The notes under the pieces were generated by a model. The model was given only the letters and a program-made list of their open reading frames with translations, did no database searches and was not told where the DNA came from. Of a DNA stretch of 64,000 nt, positions 53,749-61,728 are shown piece by piece. The DNA lies in contig NZ_JABBHF010000004.1 of the NCBI RefSeq assembly GCF_012910715.1, positions 405,697-469,696 on the forward strand, written 5' to 3'. The stretch comes from Flavivirga algicola. GTDB lineage: Bacteria > Bacteroidota > Bacteroidia > Flavobacteriales > Flavobacteriaceae. Both the position numbers and the translations under genes were made by a program. Position 1 is the stretch's first letter, and every line of letters starts with the position of its first letter.

Positions 53749-54426
53749 TTAAACTATTATTACCATTAAATTCCAAAATATATGGAAGATAATTGATGGC
53801 CCAATGGATTTAGATTTAAAATAAAGAATTCCAGAGATTATTCCTCCAAATATTGTCAAATAAAATAAATGCCAATCTTGTTTTGATGATTCCAATATCA
53901 AATTCATATAAGGTGAATGAATTGAAGCGAACAATAGAGAAGACAATAAAATCGAAACTATCGTATTCGTTTTTTTCTGTAAATTATTCTGGACATATTC
54001 TCTAAAAAACAATTCTTCTCCCATAGGAATCATTAGGATAGCAGAAATCATATTTATATTCTTGAGTTTTGGCAAGCCATCGAATCTGTAAGCAATATGG
54101 TATTCAGTTCCGAATAATAAGTTGTAAATCCATTTTAAAGGTGTTTGTATAAATACAAATGAAATTCCCAATATAAGAGCAAATAAATACCATTTCCGAT
54201 GAGTTTTTTTAATCAGATTTTTGAAAGTCTGTTTTCTTATAAAATAAATAAAAATCAAGACTCCGATTAATTGTAAAGTTCCTTGAATTAAGAGATAATA
54301 TTTGTAATAGCTCTCAAATCCAATTGTTTCTGCTATCAGAGACCAAGAACCGATAAGTTCAATTCCAATGAGATAGAGTAGAGTAGCCAAAAGGGCTTTA
54401 GGAATGCTTATCAATTCGTTATTCAA
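53749..54426 (-). CDS. CPBP-family intramembrane metalloprotease
   Basis: 225 aa with about six membrane segments. The family motifs are present: EELFFREYVQNNL (EExxxR), FASIHSPYMNLILE (HxxxN-like His) and a C-terminal IFHIFWNLMVI His-Asn motif. Members cleave within membranes or act in prenyl-protein or immunity processing. The start codon is TTG (complement of 54424-54426); no better start exists. It lies directly beside site G. Confidence 0.85.
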   Translation of the reverse strand: MNNELISIPKALLATLLYLIGIELIGSWSLIAETIGFESYYKYYLLIQGTLQLIGVLIFIYFIRKQTFKNLIKKTHRKWYLFALILGISFVFIQTPLKWIYNLLFGTEYHIAYRFDGLPKLKNINMISAILMIPMGEELFFREYVQNNLQKKTNTIVSILLSSLLFASIHSPYMNLILESSKQDWHLFYLTIFGGIISGILYFKSKSIGPSIIFHIFWNLMVIIV

Positions 54427-54449
54427 TATCCTTGGCTTTTTTCAGCTTG

Positions 54450-54584
54450 TGCCTAACGGTTTTGTATATGAAAAGTAGCAGATTTTTACCCACTATTTTT
54501 CAGTTAAAAACAAAGATAGCTGAAAAGAACCAAACTTTAGGTTTAGCTCTTAACTGCTATTTTTTATATACGTTGTTGTGTGCC
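54450..54584. repeat. attC-like palindrome G
   Basis: Outer core CCTAACGG on the left and CGTTGTTGTG on the right. Arms GTATATGAAAAGTAGCAG and CTGCTATTTTTTATATAC pair with two G-T positions. The centre contains a second A/T-rich hairpin around 'actttaggtttagct'. Confidence 0.85.
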
Positions 54585-54596
54585 GTACTTTTATAT

Positions 54597-56108
54597 CTAT
54601 TCCAAATTTCTTCTTACGATTTCTTCTCCAACCGCTCCGAAATATTCAGATATGATTTTTTGCCATAAAACCATTCCGTTTTCTGAATTTGAAAAAAGCA
54701 CTAAACCTTGTTTAGAATTGTTTAAAATCAGTACAATAGTTTTTGTTCCATAATCTCCACCAGTATGCATAAATGCCGTCTCATTATTCGGCAAGTTAGA
54801 TAGCATTTGCATTCCCAAACTCCAATCAATTCCGTTTTTCTCGTGTGCTTGAGCTTTTAAAAATTCGCTATATATTTTTTCTGATAAACCAGCTCCATTT
54901 AAAATATATACCAAAAATTTAGAGTAATCTTCTGCTGTCGTAAGTAAATTGGCTGAAGCATTTGCATCAGTATATTTTGTATAGTTTATTGGTTCTCCGT
55001 TTTCATCGTGTTCAACTGCATATTGTTTTTCGTCAATCTTATCCGTCCAATAATAATAGGTGTTATTCATTCCAAGTGGATTAAATAATTTTTCTTTTGC
55101 AATGTCTTCAAATGGACGTTTAAATTTCTTTTCAATCGCTTTACGCAAGTATTCAAAGCCTTCTCCAGAATATTGCCATCTTGTACCTGGTTCAAATTGA
55201 AAAGATAACTTCTTGTCGTCTGTTAAATACCTCCAGTTTGGAAAACCTGATTGATGAGATAGAAGATGTCTTGTAGTTAGTTTGTCTAAATATTTACTAT
55301 GTTTTATATCTTCATCTATGTAATATTTTGAAACTGGTTCATCCAAACTCCAATTGCCTTCGTCAATAAGTTTTAGCACAACAAATGCAGTAATTGGTTT
55401 GGTTAATGAAGCAACTTTATAGATACTGTTATTAGAAATTGGTTGACCTGACTTTTTATTTCCAAATGTTCGTATTTGTTGAATGCTACCATTTTTAATC
55501 AATCCTATTGAAATGGATGGGATTTTGTGTTTTTTTAGTAATTTCTCTATGTCTTTATCATTATCAAACAGTCTGTATGCGTAATCTGCATTGAATTTTG
55601 GGCCATAGTCTTTTGCAGGTGGTTTATGTTCATAGCTCACAATTCGCTTAACTTGCCATTGCCCGTTTTCCAAAACCCAAGTGTGAATGAATTTTCCTTG
55701 TTCAGTTGCATAAAGGTTTCTGTTTGGTTCTTTAATGTAAAAAATATGTTCGCCTGTTTGTATTGCTCCATATATTTCTCCATTATTTTTTAAAGGAAAA
55801 ACTTTTAGTGTTTCATTAACTAATTTTCTAATTGGTTTGAAATTGGGATTAGAACAAATACTATTAGTAAACGAATTGTAAAATTGTTCTAAATTTTGAG
55901 TTCCATTCTGGTCGTGAAAGAATTCTAAATCCTTATGAAGTACTTTTTTTAAAGCAGAATAATCACACTTGTTAAACCCTTGATTAAAAATTAGGCTATC
56001 CGCTTTTTTCAGCTCAATAAATAAATTTGAATTTTTCGAGACTTGTGCAATACTGTTTTTAATCGTTAGAATTAAAAGGATTGCAAAAATTAGTTTGTGA
56101 GATTTCAT
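54597..56108 (-). CDS. serine hydrolase (beta-lactamase fold) with N-terminal NTF2-like domain
   Basis: 503 aa. Signal peptide ends KNSIAQ. Residues about 25-165 resemble a DUF4440/SnoaL-like NTF2 domain (LIFNQGFNKCDYSALKKVLH, DLEFFHDQNGT, NGQWQVKRIVSYEHKP). The serine hydrolase fold follows (about 180-500): SxxK in YKVASLTKPITAFVVL, the tyrosine motif in WQYSGEGFEYLRKA and HTGGDYGTKT as third motif. Such a fusion suggests a stand-alone periplasmic enzyme. It is 101 bp from the XRE-TM gene in the same cassette. Confidence 0.9.
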   Translation of the reverse strand: MKSHKLIFAILLILTIKNSIAQVSKNSNLFIELKKADSLIFNQGFNKCDYSALKKVLHKDLEFFHDQNGTQNLEQFYNSFTNSICSNPNFKPIRKLVNETLKVFPLKNNGEIYGAIQTGEHIFYIKEPNRNLYATEQGKFIHTWVLENGQWQVKRIVSYEHKPPAKDYGPKFNADYAYRLFDNDKDIEKLLKKHKIPSISIGLIKNGSIQQIRTFGNKKSGQPISNNSIYKVASLTKPITAFVVLKLIDEGNWSLDEPVSKYYIDEDIKHSKYLDKLTTRHLLSHQSGFPNWRYLTDDKKLSFQFEPGTRWQYSGEGFEYLRKAIEKKFKRPFEDIAKEKLFNPLGMNNTYYYWTDKIDEKQYAVEHDENGEPINYTKYTDANASANLLTTAEDYSKFLVYILNGAGLSEKIYSEFLKAQAHEKNGIDWSLGMQMLSNLPNNETAFMHTGGDYGTKTIVLILNNSKQGLVLFSNSENGMVLWQKIISEYFGAVGEEIVRRNLE

Positions 56109-56209
56109 TTTAAGTTTTGATTGATGTTTGAAATTACAAATCTCTTGACATCAAATAAGAAAGCAGCAAAAATTTACCCGACAATTAGGTGACAATCATC
56201 TGACATTTG

Positions 56210-56755
56210 TTATAAAAAACTGAAATTCAGTTTGATATGCAGTCTTTGATTTTTGTCCAATTCAATAGTGTTTCTAATGATTATGTATAGATTCATAATA
56301 ACCGAAACGACTAATAGAATTAATGTTATTTGTTTAGTTACTCCAAACCATCTACTAATAAAAGGACTTGAAAGGATACATACTAATGCAATAATTGTGT
56401 AGAATATTTGAACTGAAACAATTTGTTTTGTTATTTCATTCACTTGATTTTTATGTTTCATAATAAACCAAGGGAGTAGAATATTAATTGGTGGAAGGAT
56501 TACACCAAAAATAGAAGAAAGATTAATGTGTTTAGTAAGTTGATAATTTATAATTTCTGCTTTTGGTTCGGATTTGTTTTCTTTCAAATCATCTTCTGAA
56601 ATTCCAAGAGCCTCTGTCAAAACTTTTAAAGTATGTCCTCTGGGTTCAGTTCCTTTTTCAATCCGTTGAATAGTTCTGGTTGAAACTCTTGCTTTTTCTG
56701 CCAATTCCTCTTGAGTCAGATTTAGTTTTTCTCGATATTTTAAAAGTTTATTCAA
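56210..56755 (-). CDS. XRE-type HTH protein with C-terminal membrane segments
   Basis: 181 aa. An N-terminal HTH_XRE domain (1-60: REKLNLTQEELAEKARVSTR, TIQRIEKGTEPRGHTLKVLTEAL) is followed by a linker and three membrane helices (about 80-100, 113-133, 143-165). Membrane-bound XRE proteins of this type occur in Bacteroidota without known targets. The start is TTG (complement of 56753-56755), supported because the HTH begins there. Its 5' end is 27 bp from site B. Confidence 0.8.
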   Translation of the reverse strand: MNKLLKYREKLNLTQEELAEKARVSTRTIQRIEKGTEPRGHTLKVLTEALGISEDDLKENKSEPKAEIINYQLTKHINLSSIFGVILPPINILLPWFIMKHKNQVNEITKQIVSVQIFYTIIALVCILSSPFISRWFGVTKQITLILLVVSVIMNLYIIIRNTIELDKNQRLHIKLNFSFL

Positions 56756-56781
56756 TCTCTAAAAGCGTTTTTTCGTATGGT

Positions 56782-56912
56782 ACACAACGGTCTCGGCTAT
56801 GAGTAGTTGCGTGGGTTAGCGCTTAACTTTGCAAGTACACACCAAACTGAAAATCCGCGAGGATTTTCAGAAGTAGGCGAGAACAAGCAATTACTTATAG
56901 CCATTGTTGTAC
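56782..56912. repeat. attC-like palindrome B (130-bp main type)
   Basis: The reference copy: TACACAACGGTC on the left and CATTGTTGTACC on the right. Arms GGCTATGAGTAGTTGC and GCAATTACTTATAGCC pair with two G-T positions. The centre contains 'gaaaatccgcgaggattttc', a hairpin. Core AAC at 56786-56788 and GTT at 56906-56908. Confidence 0.88.
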
Positions 56913-56921
56913 CTAGTGTTT

Positions 56922-57623
56922 TTATTCAACGTTTTTATAAAATATCATTGTTTCATTAGTCAAATCTAATTTTACTAATCCACTTCTAATTCCCAAATAG
57001 ACATTTTCGATATCTATTACAGCTATTGAATTAGGATATAAACTATACCAAAATGTATTTTCAAAAATTAAGTCTTTATTAAAATCCTCAACAACATAAA
57101 AATTCTGATGTGTTGCAATTAATAGCTTATCCTCATAAATAGTGAATGCCTCTGGTGCATCGTTAAATTCTAATATTTTTTCATAAGAGAAATTTTCTCC
57201 AACTTTTTTTAATTCAAAAATTGCTCCTCTATTGAAAGATAAATGGGCAAGCCCTTCAATGAAATAGATTTTATCCTTGAATTCAAAAATGAATTTAATA
57301 TTTCCCTCTTTTATTTCTATTCGGTCTTTATTGTTCGGTATAAATGATAATTTTCCACCCCATTCTCCACGATTGATTCCTATTAAAGTTCCGCCATCTA
57401 TTTTTAATTCTGTATTATTTCTTTCCTTTACTATTTCAATGTTCAGTTTGTTGTCAATAATCTCTACTCCAAATTCGTTTCGAGCGTGATTTAGTTTTCT
57501 CCACTCATCAGATGACGATTCTGGAATTTCAGTTTCAACAAAGCTTTTAGGAATGTCAACTTCAACTTGACTAAAGGCAGTGAAGCACAATAATAAAAAG
57601 GAAGTTGTTAAAATTCTATTCAT
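56922..57623 (-). CDS. secreted hypothetical protein
   Basis: 233 aa. The signal peptide ends in LCFTAFSQ. The mature part is beta-rich with KTL-like strands: RIEIKEGNIKFIFEFKDKIY, EKILEFNDAPEAFTIYEDKL and LIATHQNFYVVEDFNKDLIF, a pattern like a small beta-propeller. No active site is seen. Only gene between sites B and F, with its ATG 18 bp from site F. Confidence 0.72.
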   Translation of the reverse strand: MNRILTTSFLLLCFTAFSQVEVDIPKSFVETEIPESSSDEWRKLNHARNEFGVEIIDNKLNIEIVKERNNTELKIDGGTLIGINRGEWGGKLSFIPNNKDRIEIKEGNIKFIFEFKDKIYFIEGLAHLSFNRGAIFELKKVGENFSYEKILEFNDAPEAFTIYEDKLLIATHQNFYVVEDFNKDLIFENTFWYSLYPNSIAVIDIENVYLGIRSGLVKLDLTNETMIFYKNVE

Positions 57624-57640
57624 CGTTTTCTCGACATTAG

Positions 57641-57774
57641 GTACAACGGTGAGTATAACCGTCAGTTACGGAATAATATACGTAGACTTTTCGGTTTGGC
57701 ACAGACGTTAGCAATTCCGAGTGGATTCGGACGTAGTCGAATCCGCCGTAATTGCGGTTATACATTGTTGTGCA
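57641..57774. repeat. attC-like palindrome F
   Basis: GTACAACGGT on the left and ATTGTTGTGC on the right. Arms GTATAACCGTCAGTTACGG and CCGTAATTGCGGTTATAC pair with one extra T bulged on the left arm and a G-T position. The centre has a hairpin GGATTCGGAC/GTCGAATCC. A frame reading through it at 57637-57897 is not a gene. Confidence 0.85.
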
Positions 57775-57784
57775 TAGTATTTTT

Positions 57785-58216
57785 TTAATCAAATCCAATT
57801 TCCGAGTAATACCATCTTTCGTCCAATTGTTTGATTCTATAAGATGCTCCAATAATTGTATCATCTCCAAAATTCCGAGGGCTTTTATTGAAATCATAAA
57901 TTATTCGCTTTTCCGTTTTAAATATACTTCCAGACCTATTCACAAAAATTATTAGGCTATCGTTTTCCTCAACAAATCCAGAGTAACTTGGATTTTTCTG
58001 TCCAATATTTTTTATAATTAAATCAATGTCCAAGTCACGAATTTCTTCAATGATAAATTCATCCATTGAGTCTCTGTCAAAAGTTCCGTTGTCATAATCG
58101 TCAATTTTTGAAGTCAAATCGGTTAGTTCCACTTTGTAATCCAAAACTCTCTTTTCGTCGAATGGATTACACGACGTAAAAGCAATTCCTAAAATGACAA
58201 GAATTAGTTTTTTCAT
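57785..58216 (-). CDS. small hypothetical lipoprotein
   Basis: 143 aa from the ATG complement of 58214-58216; the longer frame begins inside site E. The signal peptide ends in GIAFTSC (lipobox). Mature features: DEKRVLDYKVELTDLTSKID, DSLIIFVNRSGSIFKTEKRI. No known domain. Only gene of the cassette between sites F and E. Confidence 0.75.
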   Translation of the reverse strand: MKKLILVILGIAFTSCNPFDEKRVLDYKVELTDLTSKIDDYDNGTFDRDSMDEFIIEEIRDLDIDLIIKNIGQKNPSYSGFVEENDSLIIFVNRSGSIFKTEKRIIYDFNKSPRNFGDDTIIGASYRIKQLDERWYYSEIGFD

Positions 58217-58221
58217 ATTAT

Positions 58222-58353
58222 GCACAACGGTAAATTGTATGAGTAGTGGCAGATTGCGTGACACTTCTCTGTCAAACCGCTACGCAGCTTGAGCGGGCTA
58301 CAAAGCTTGATATTTGCACCTTTCCTGCCATTACTTATACAAAATGTTGTGTG
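58222..58353. repeat. attC-like palindrome E
   Basis: TGCACAACGGT on the left and ATGTTGTGTGC on the right. Arms TTGTATGAGTAGTGGCAG and CTGCCATTACTTATACAA pair over 18 bp with two G-T positions. The centre has a hairpin around 'ccgctacgcagcttgagcgg'. Confidence 0.88.
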
Positions 58354-58370
58354 CTGGTTTTATTCTGAGT

Positions 58371-60098
58371 TTAATATGTCAAATAAGCTTTTAACCTTGA
58401 CAAACCACTTATCCAACCTGCTGGATGATGTATTCCGCCTTCATCTCCAAATACAATTGGTAAATCGGTTTCTTTAGATGGTTTTTCGAGTCTAAATTGA
58501 CCATCTGATTCAAAACCGTTGGTAATAGTGCCAACCATGGCATCCCAATCTTCTTTATACTGATTCCCAATACCAACAATCATACTTGCTGAAAAATCGG
58601 GAGTATTTTCATGAAATCCAGAGTGTAATCCAGTTATCCATTGCAGGTTACCTGTTGCTATTTCAATAAATTGTTGGTCATTGTACAGATGATAAAACTC
58701 CATTGCTAAACCTGCTGCATAGCCAAATATTTTATTGTGACCATGATACCAGCCACTCCAGTTTAGTAAGCCTATTCCTTTATAATATCCAGCAGGTAGT
58801 ATTTTAAACGGATTTTGGTTTGTAGCTGGAGCAAAATAATTATAAGCAAAGCTTTTAACTGTCTGATTCCATTTTTTTGAATTCTCATGGTCTGACCACA
58901 GGGAAGCCATTTCGATAAATGGGATGATATAATGAGGGAAATGACCTCCTTGGTTATATGCTTTGTAATTAGCATTCCATGCGCCACAATGAATATTGGC
59001 TTTTTCGGTAAAATCATAGGAATCGTAGGTGTAAAAATGACCATATAATCCTTCTTCGGCTTTTTCCTTAGGTACTTGTCTCGCCATTATCTTATTTGCA
59101 TAATCAACTGCATTTTGTTTGTATTCTGTCTTTCCGCATTTGTATAGCTCCACAGAAGCCCACATCATCATTATTAAGTCGCGCGTCATCCATTCTTTAG
59201 GTGGTTTGCGCATTCCATAAGGTGCACCATGCGTAATTGCAAAATAATCTGTATTATCCCAGTGCAGCACAGGCCCAAATGTTGCTATCCAATTGTATGC
59301 CTTTACCGAACGTTTCAAATAAGAATCCGCTAATTCTGGTTCTTCCTTTTTTATAAGACGTGAAATACGTGCTAAAATCATTGCCGTTTTTGCAACATTT
59401 CCTGTAACCACCTTAAAGTTTTCCCTCATTTCGTGAATTACTGCTCCTTCTTGAAAACCAATTTCTTTGGCTTTATCTTGGCAACGTGTAACATAATTGG
59501 CACCAACTACTATTTGTTGGTAGGCTTCTTTTAATTCTTGGTTCGATAAATCGTTAGAACTTAATTCGATTAAATCGCACAATGCATTGAGCATTATTAT
59601 GTGGCTACTAACTTCTTGCAAAGGGCTTCCACAATCTTTCCATCCTCCTTCGGGTTGATAACTTAAACTATCACGAATCTTTAAGTGAGCGAGGGCTGTT
59701 TTGTACCATGTTTCGTTCCATAAAAGGTTTTTGCCTATTTTAATTGGGAGTTCTTTTTTGCTGCTATAGAGAACTTGCTTACTATCTTTAATTGTCAAAT
59801 AATATTCTCCAGCCTCTTTACAATCGGTAAAATCAACTTTCCACCAATACTTATCCCACTTTTTCCCCTGCGCTATTATCGCTCCTGAATAAACTTTATT
59901 GTCAGTTGAACTTTGTTTTAAGAAAAAGGAAGCTTTGGGGCTTAAAAAAGTAGAATCATTATGCTGAATCATTGCAACTTTAGGCAATTCTAAATCATAA
60001 CCAATCTGCGAATAGGTTAAAACCCTGTAGTCAAAATCATCCTGAGCATAGATGCTAATTGACATAAATAAAAGTAAAAATGTAATCGTCTTATTCAT
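58371..60098 (-). CDS. glycoside hydrolase family 9-like protein with altered catalytic motif
   Basis: 575 aa. Signal peptide ends MSISIYAQ. An Ig-like cellulase N-terminal domain (about 25-120, SQIGYDLELPKVAMI, GEYYLTIKDS) precedes an alpha6/alpha6 GH9-type barrel (about 125-575). The usual DAGD motif reads GGWKDCGS (D155, S158), so the Asp expected as catalytic base is Ser. The candidate acid Glu near the end is in FGDEGGIHHPAGWISGL (about E553). GNVAKTAMILARISRL and AAGLAMEFYHLYND are also family-like. It fills one cassette alone. Confidence 0.86.
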   Translation of the reverse strand: MNKTITFLLLFMSISIYAQDDFDYRVLTYSQIGYDLELPKVAMIQHNDSTFLSPKASFFLKQSSTDNKVYSGAIIAQGKKWDKYWWKVDFTDCKEAGEYYLTIKDSKQVLYSSKKELPIKIGKNLLWNETWYKTALAHLKIRDSLSYQPEGGWKDCGSPLQEVSSHIIMLNALCDLIELSSNDLSNQELKEAYQQIVVGANYVTRCQDKAKEIGFQEGAVIHEMRENFKVVTGNVAKTAMILARISRLIKKEEPELADSYLKRSVKAYNWIATFGPVLHWDNTDYFAITHGAPYGMRKPPKEWMTRDLIMMMWASVELYKCGKTEYKQNAVDYANKIMARQVPKEKAEEGLYGHFYTYDSYDFTEKANIHCGAWNANYKAYNQGGHFPHYIIPFIEMASLWSDHENSKKWNQTVKSFAYNYFAPATNQNPFKILPAGYYKGIGLLNWSGWYHGHNKIFGYAAGLAMEFYHLYNDQQFIEIATGNLQWITGLHSGFHENTPDFSASMIVGIGNQYKEDWDAMVGTITNGFESDGQFRLEKPSKETDLPIVFGDEGGIHHPAGWISGLSRLKAYLTY

Positions 60099-60144
60099 AT
60101 TTTATTCTATTTGATATTTGCTAATGTGTCTCAGTTTAACTTGC

Positions 60145-60277
60145 ACACAACGGTCTAGTGTATGATTTCGTTGCGTGGTTTAAGCACTAAAGTTAGCAAA
60201 TAAATCACAGATAGAAAGTCCGCGAGGACTTTCGTAAGTAGGCTTTAACTAGCAATGAATTATACACATTGTTGGCA
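60145..60277. repeat. attC-like palindrome D
   Basis: CACACAACGGT on the left and ACATTGTTGGC on the right. Arms GTGTATGATTTCGTTGC and GCAATGAATTATACAC pair with one unpaired T and two G-T positions. The centre 'agaaagtccgcgaggacttt' is related to the centres of A-C. Confidence 0.86.
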
Positions 60278-60949
60278 TTAGTTTTCTCCTGTTTTATTCC
60301 ACCAAAAGATTAAATAAATCAGAGGTGATTGTAAAATAGCATTTAATATGTAATTCAAATATGGATGATTTGATGATATGATAGGAATTTTATATCCAAC
60401 CCAAGTTAAAAATCCGATTACACCAATCAGTATTATGATTCCAGCAATAGAACCTAATACGTTTTTCAATTCATTATGAGGATAACCTCTAAATGGTAAA
60501 ATTATAAGCATAATTATTAAAATAATAAAAAAATAACCAGATGTCAAAGTCATCCAAAATAATGAACGAATGGGTTTATTTATAGTCGTATTATCGTTTT
60601 TAATAACTGGACTTTTAATTTCGGTTGTGTCCGATTTTTTGAAAATATTGATTTGGTTCAAATCTAAATTCCGTAATCGGTCAGAATAGTGCTTTCTTTT
60701 AAAAATGCGATTTTCTAATTCAGTCAGTTCCGCTAATTTTAGAGAATCCGTTTTATATATTTTCTTTAGGTTGTCTATTGATTCTAATTTTTCAATTTTA
60801 TTATTCAGATGATAGTCGTAAGAGAAATTAAAATAGTAATCAGAAGTAGTTAAAACAAAAATAGATATTATAAATATGGAAGTCCTTAAACCAAAATGGA
60901 TAGATTTATTTTCAAAAAATTTTAATATTCGGTCTAATATTTTATCCAT
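60278..60949 (-). CDS. membrane protein of unknown function
   Basis: 223 aa with about four membrane helices: residues 20-40, about 133-152, 165-185 and 195-215, and a charged helical stretch (60-115, likely coiled coil: KIEKLESIDNLKKIYKTDSL). No domain is recognised. Its stop sits next to site D and its ATG next to site H; only gene of that cassette. Confidence 0.7.
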   Translation of the reverse strand: MDKILDRILKFFENKSIHFGLRTSIFIISIFVLTTSDYYFNFSYDYHLNNKIEKLESIDNLKKIYKTDSLKLAELTELENRIFKRKHYSDRLRNLDLNQINIFKKSDTTEIKSPVIKNDNTTINKPIRSLFWMTLTSGYFFIILIIMLIILPFRGYPHNELKNVLGSIAGIIILIGVIGFLTWVGYKIPIISSNHPYLNYILNAILQSPLIYLIFWWNKTGEN

Positions 60950-60961
60950 TCCTCAAATTAA

Positions 60962-61091
60962 TGCCAACGTTTAATGTATGAAAAGTGCTTTGTGAACGGC
61001 TGATTTTCCGAAGGAAAATCGGACGTTAGCAAAAAGTCTTTTCCATTAGTTTAGGAACTAAAGTAAGCATTTTTTATACATCTTGTTAGCT
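60962..61091. repeat. attC-like palindrome H
   Basis: TGCCAACGTT on the left and CTTGTTAGC on the right. Arms ATGTATGAAAAGTGCTT and AAGCATTTTTTATACAT pair with two G-T positions. The inner hairpin is 'tgattttccgaaggaaaatc'. Its AAC-GTT outer bases pair further outward (GCCAAC/GTTAGC). Confidence 0.84.
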
Positions 61092-61200
61092 TTAGTTTTT
61101 TATACTTTTTTATTTTGAAATACGATACAACTTAAGAGTCAGACTTGAAAGCTAAGTGAGAGAACAGGCTTCCAAGTCGGATGGAATAAATGTATTATTC

Positions 61201-61401
61201 TCATTTTCTTAAGCTATCAACAATTCTTTTTATAACAAAAACAGCATTCTGAATGTCTTTTTTGTCAAATGTATCTTCTTGAAGGTAGAACAACATTTCC
61301 ACGGCTAAATCCAGATTCTTTATTAAATCTTCGTTAGATAATAAATGTTTGTCATTTAGATTTGAAAAATCAATCCTTTCCTTTTTATTTAAACTTGTCA
61401 T
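61201..61401 (-). CDS. small hypothetical protein divergent from an XRE regulator
   Basis: 66 aa from the ATG complement of 61399-61401. It is helical and acidic-basic mixed (LSNEDLIKNLDLAVEMLFYL, DIQNAVFVIKRIVDSLRK). Divergent from the XRE gene with start codons 50 bp apart, both overlapped by a repeated operator-like motif. This resembles a small regulatory or toxin-antitoxin pair, without proof. Confidence 0.6.
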   Translation of the reverse strand: MTSLNKKERIDFSNLNDKHLLSNEDLIKNLDLAVEMLFYLQEDTFDKKDIQNAVFVIKRIVDSLRK

Positions 61402-61459
61402 ATATGGCATTAATATATGCAAATATAAATCTTTTCTTGACTTGTCAAATATGGCAAGT
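61394..61459. promoter_or_regulatory. twin operator-like motif between divergent genes
   Basis: CTTGTCATATATGGCA (61394-61409) and CTTGTCAAATATGGCAAG (61441-61458) are two copies of one partly palindromic motif, 47 bp apart, each touching a start codon. They are candidate sites for the XRE protein. Confidence 0.55.
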
Positions 61460-61696
61460 ATGAAAAAGTCAGAAATTTTAAAGATTATAGGTCAGAATGT
61501 TAAAAGAATTAGACTTGAAAAAGGTTTGACTCAAGTAGATTTAGTTGGGAAAATTGAGTCAAGAATCGATACTACGAATATTTCAAGAATTGAGAAAGGG
61601 AGAACAAACGCTACAATTCATACACTATTCAGGATAAGTCAAGCTTTAGATGTTCCTTTGTCAGAAATCTGTAATGTTCAAGAAAATAAATCGTAG
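61451..61696 (+). CDS. XRE-family HTH regulator
   Basis: About 81 aa from the ATG at 61451 (a second ATG at 61460 also fits; the frame extends upstream without homology). A single HTH_XRE domain: QNVKRIRLEKGLTQVDLVGK, IDTTNISRIEKGRTNATIHT, ISQALDVPLSEI. It is the only gene of the array on the plus strand and is divergent from the 66-aa gene, which it may control. Confidence 0.82.
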   Translation: MASMKKSEILKIIGQNVKRIRLEKGLTQVDLVGKIESRIDTTNISRIEKGRTNATIHTLFRISQALDVPLSEICNVQENKS

Positions 61697-61728
61697 TTTC
61701 TATTCCTCAAAGTTACTCTCAAATTAAA

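Noticed and set aside
54432..54668. 78-aa plus-strand frame in site G
   Set aside because: It lies mostly in the palindrome and overlaps the hydrolase end; no coding features.
57637..57897. 86-aa minus-strand frame across site F
   Set aside because: It runs through the palindrome and overlaps the 143-aa lipoprotein in another frame; no homology.
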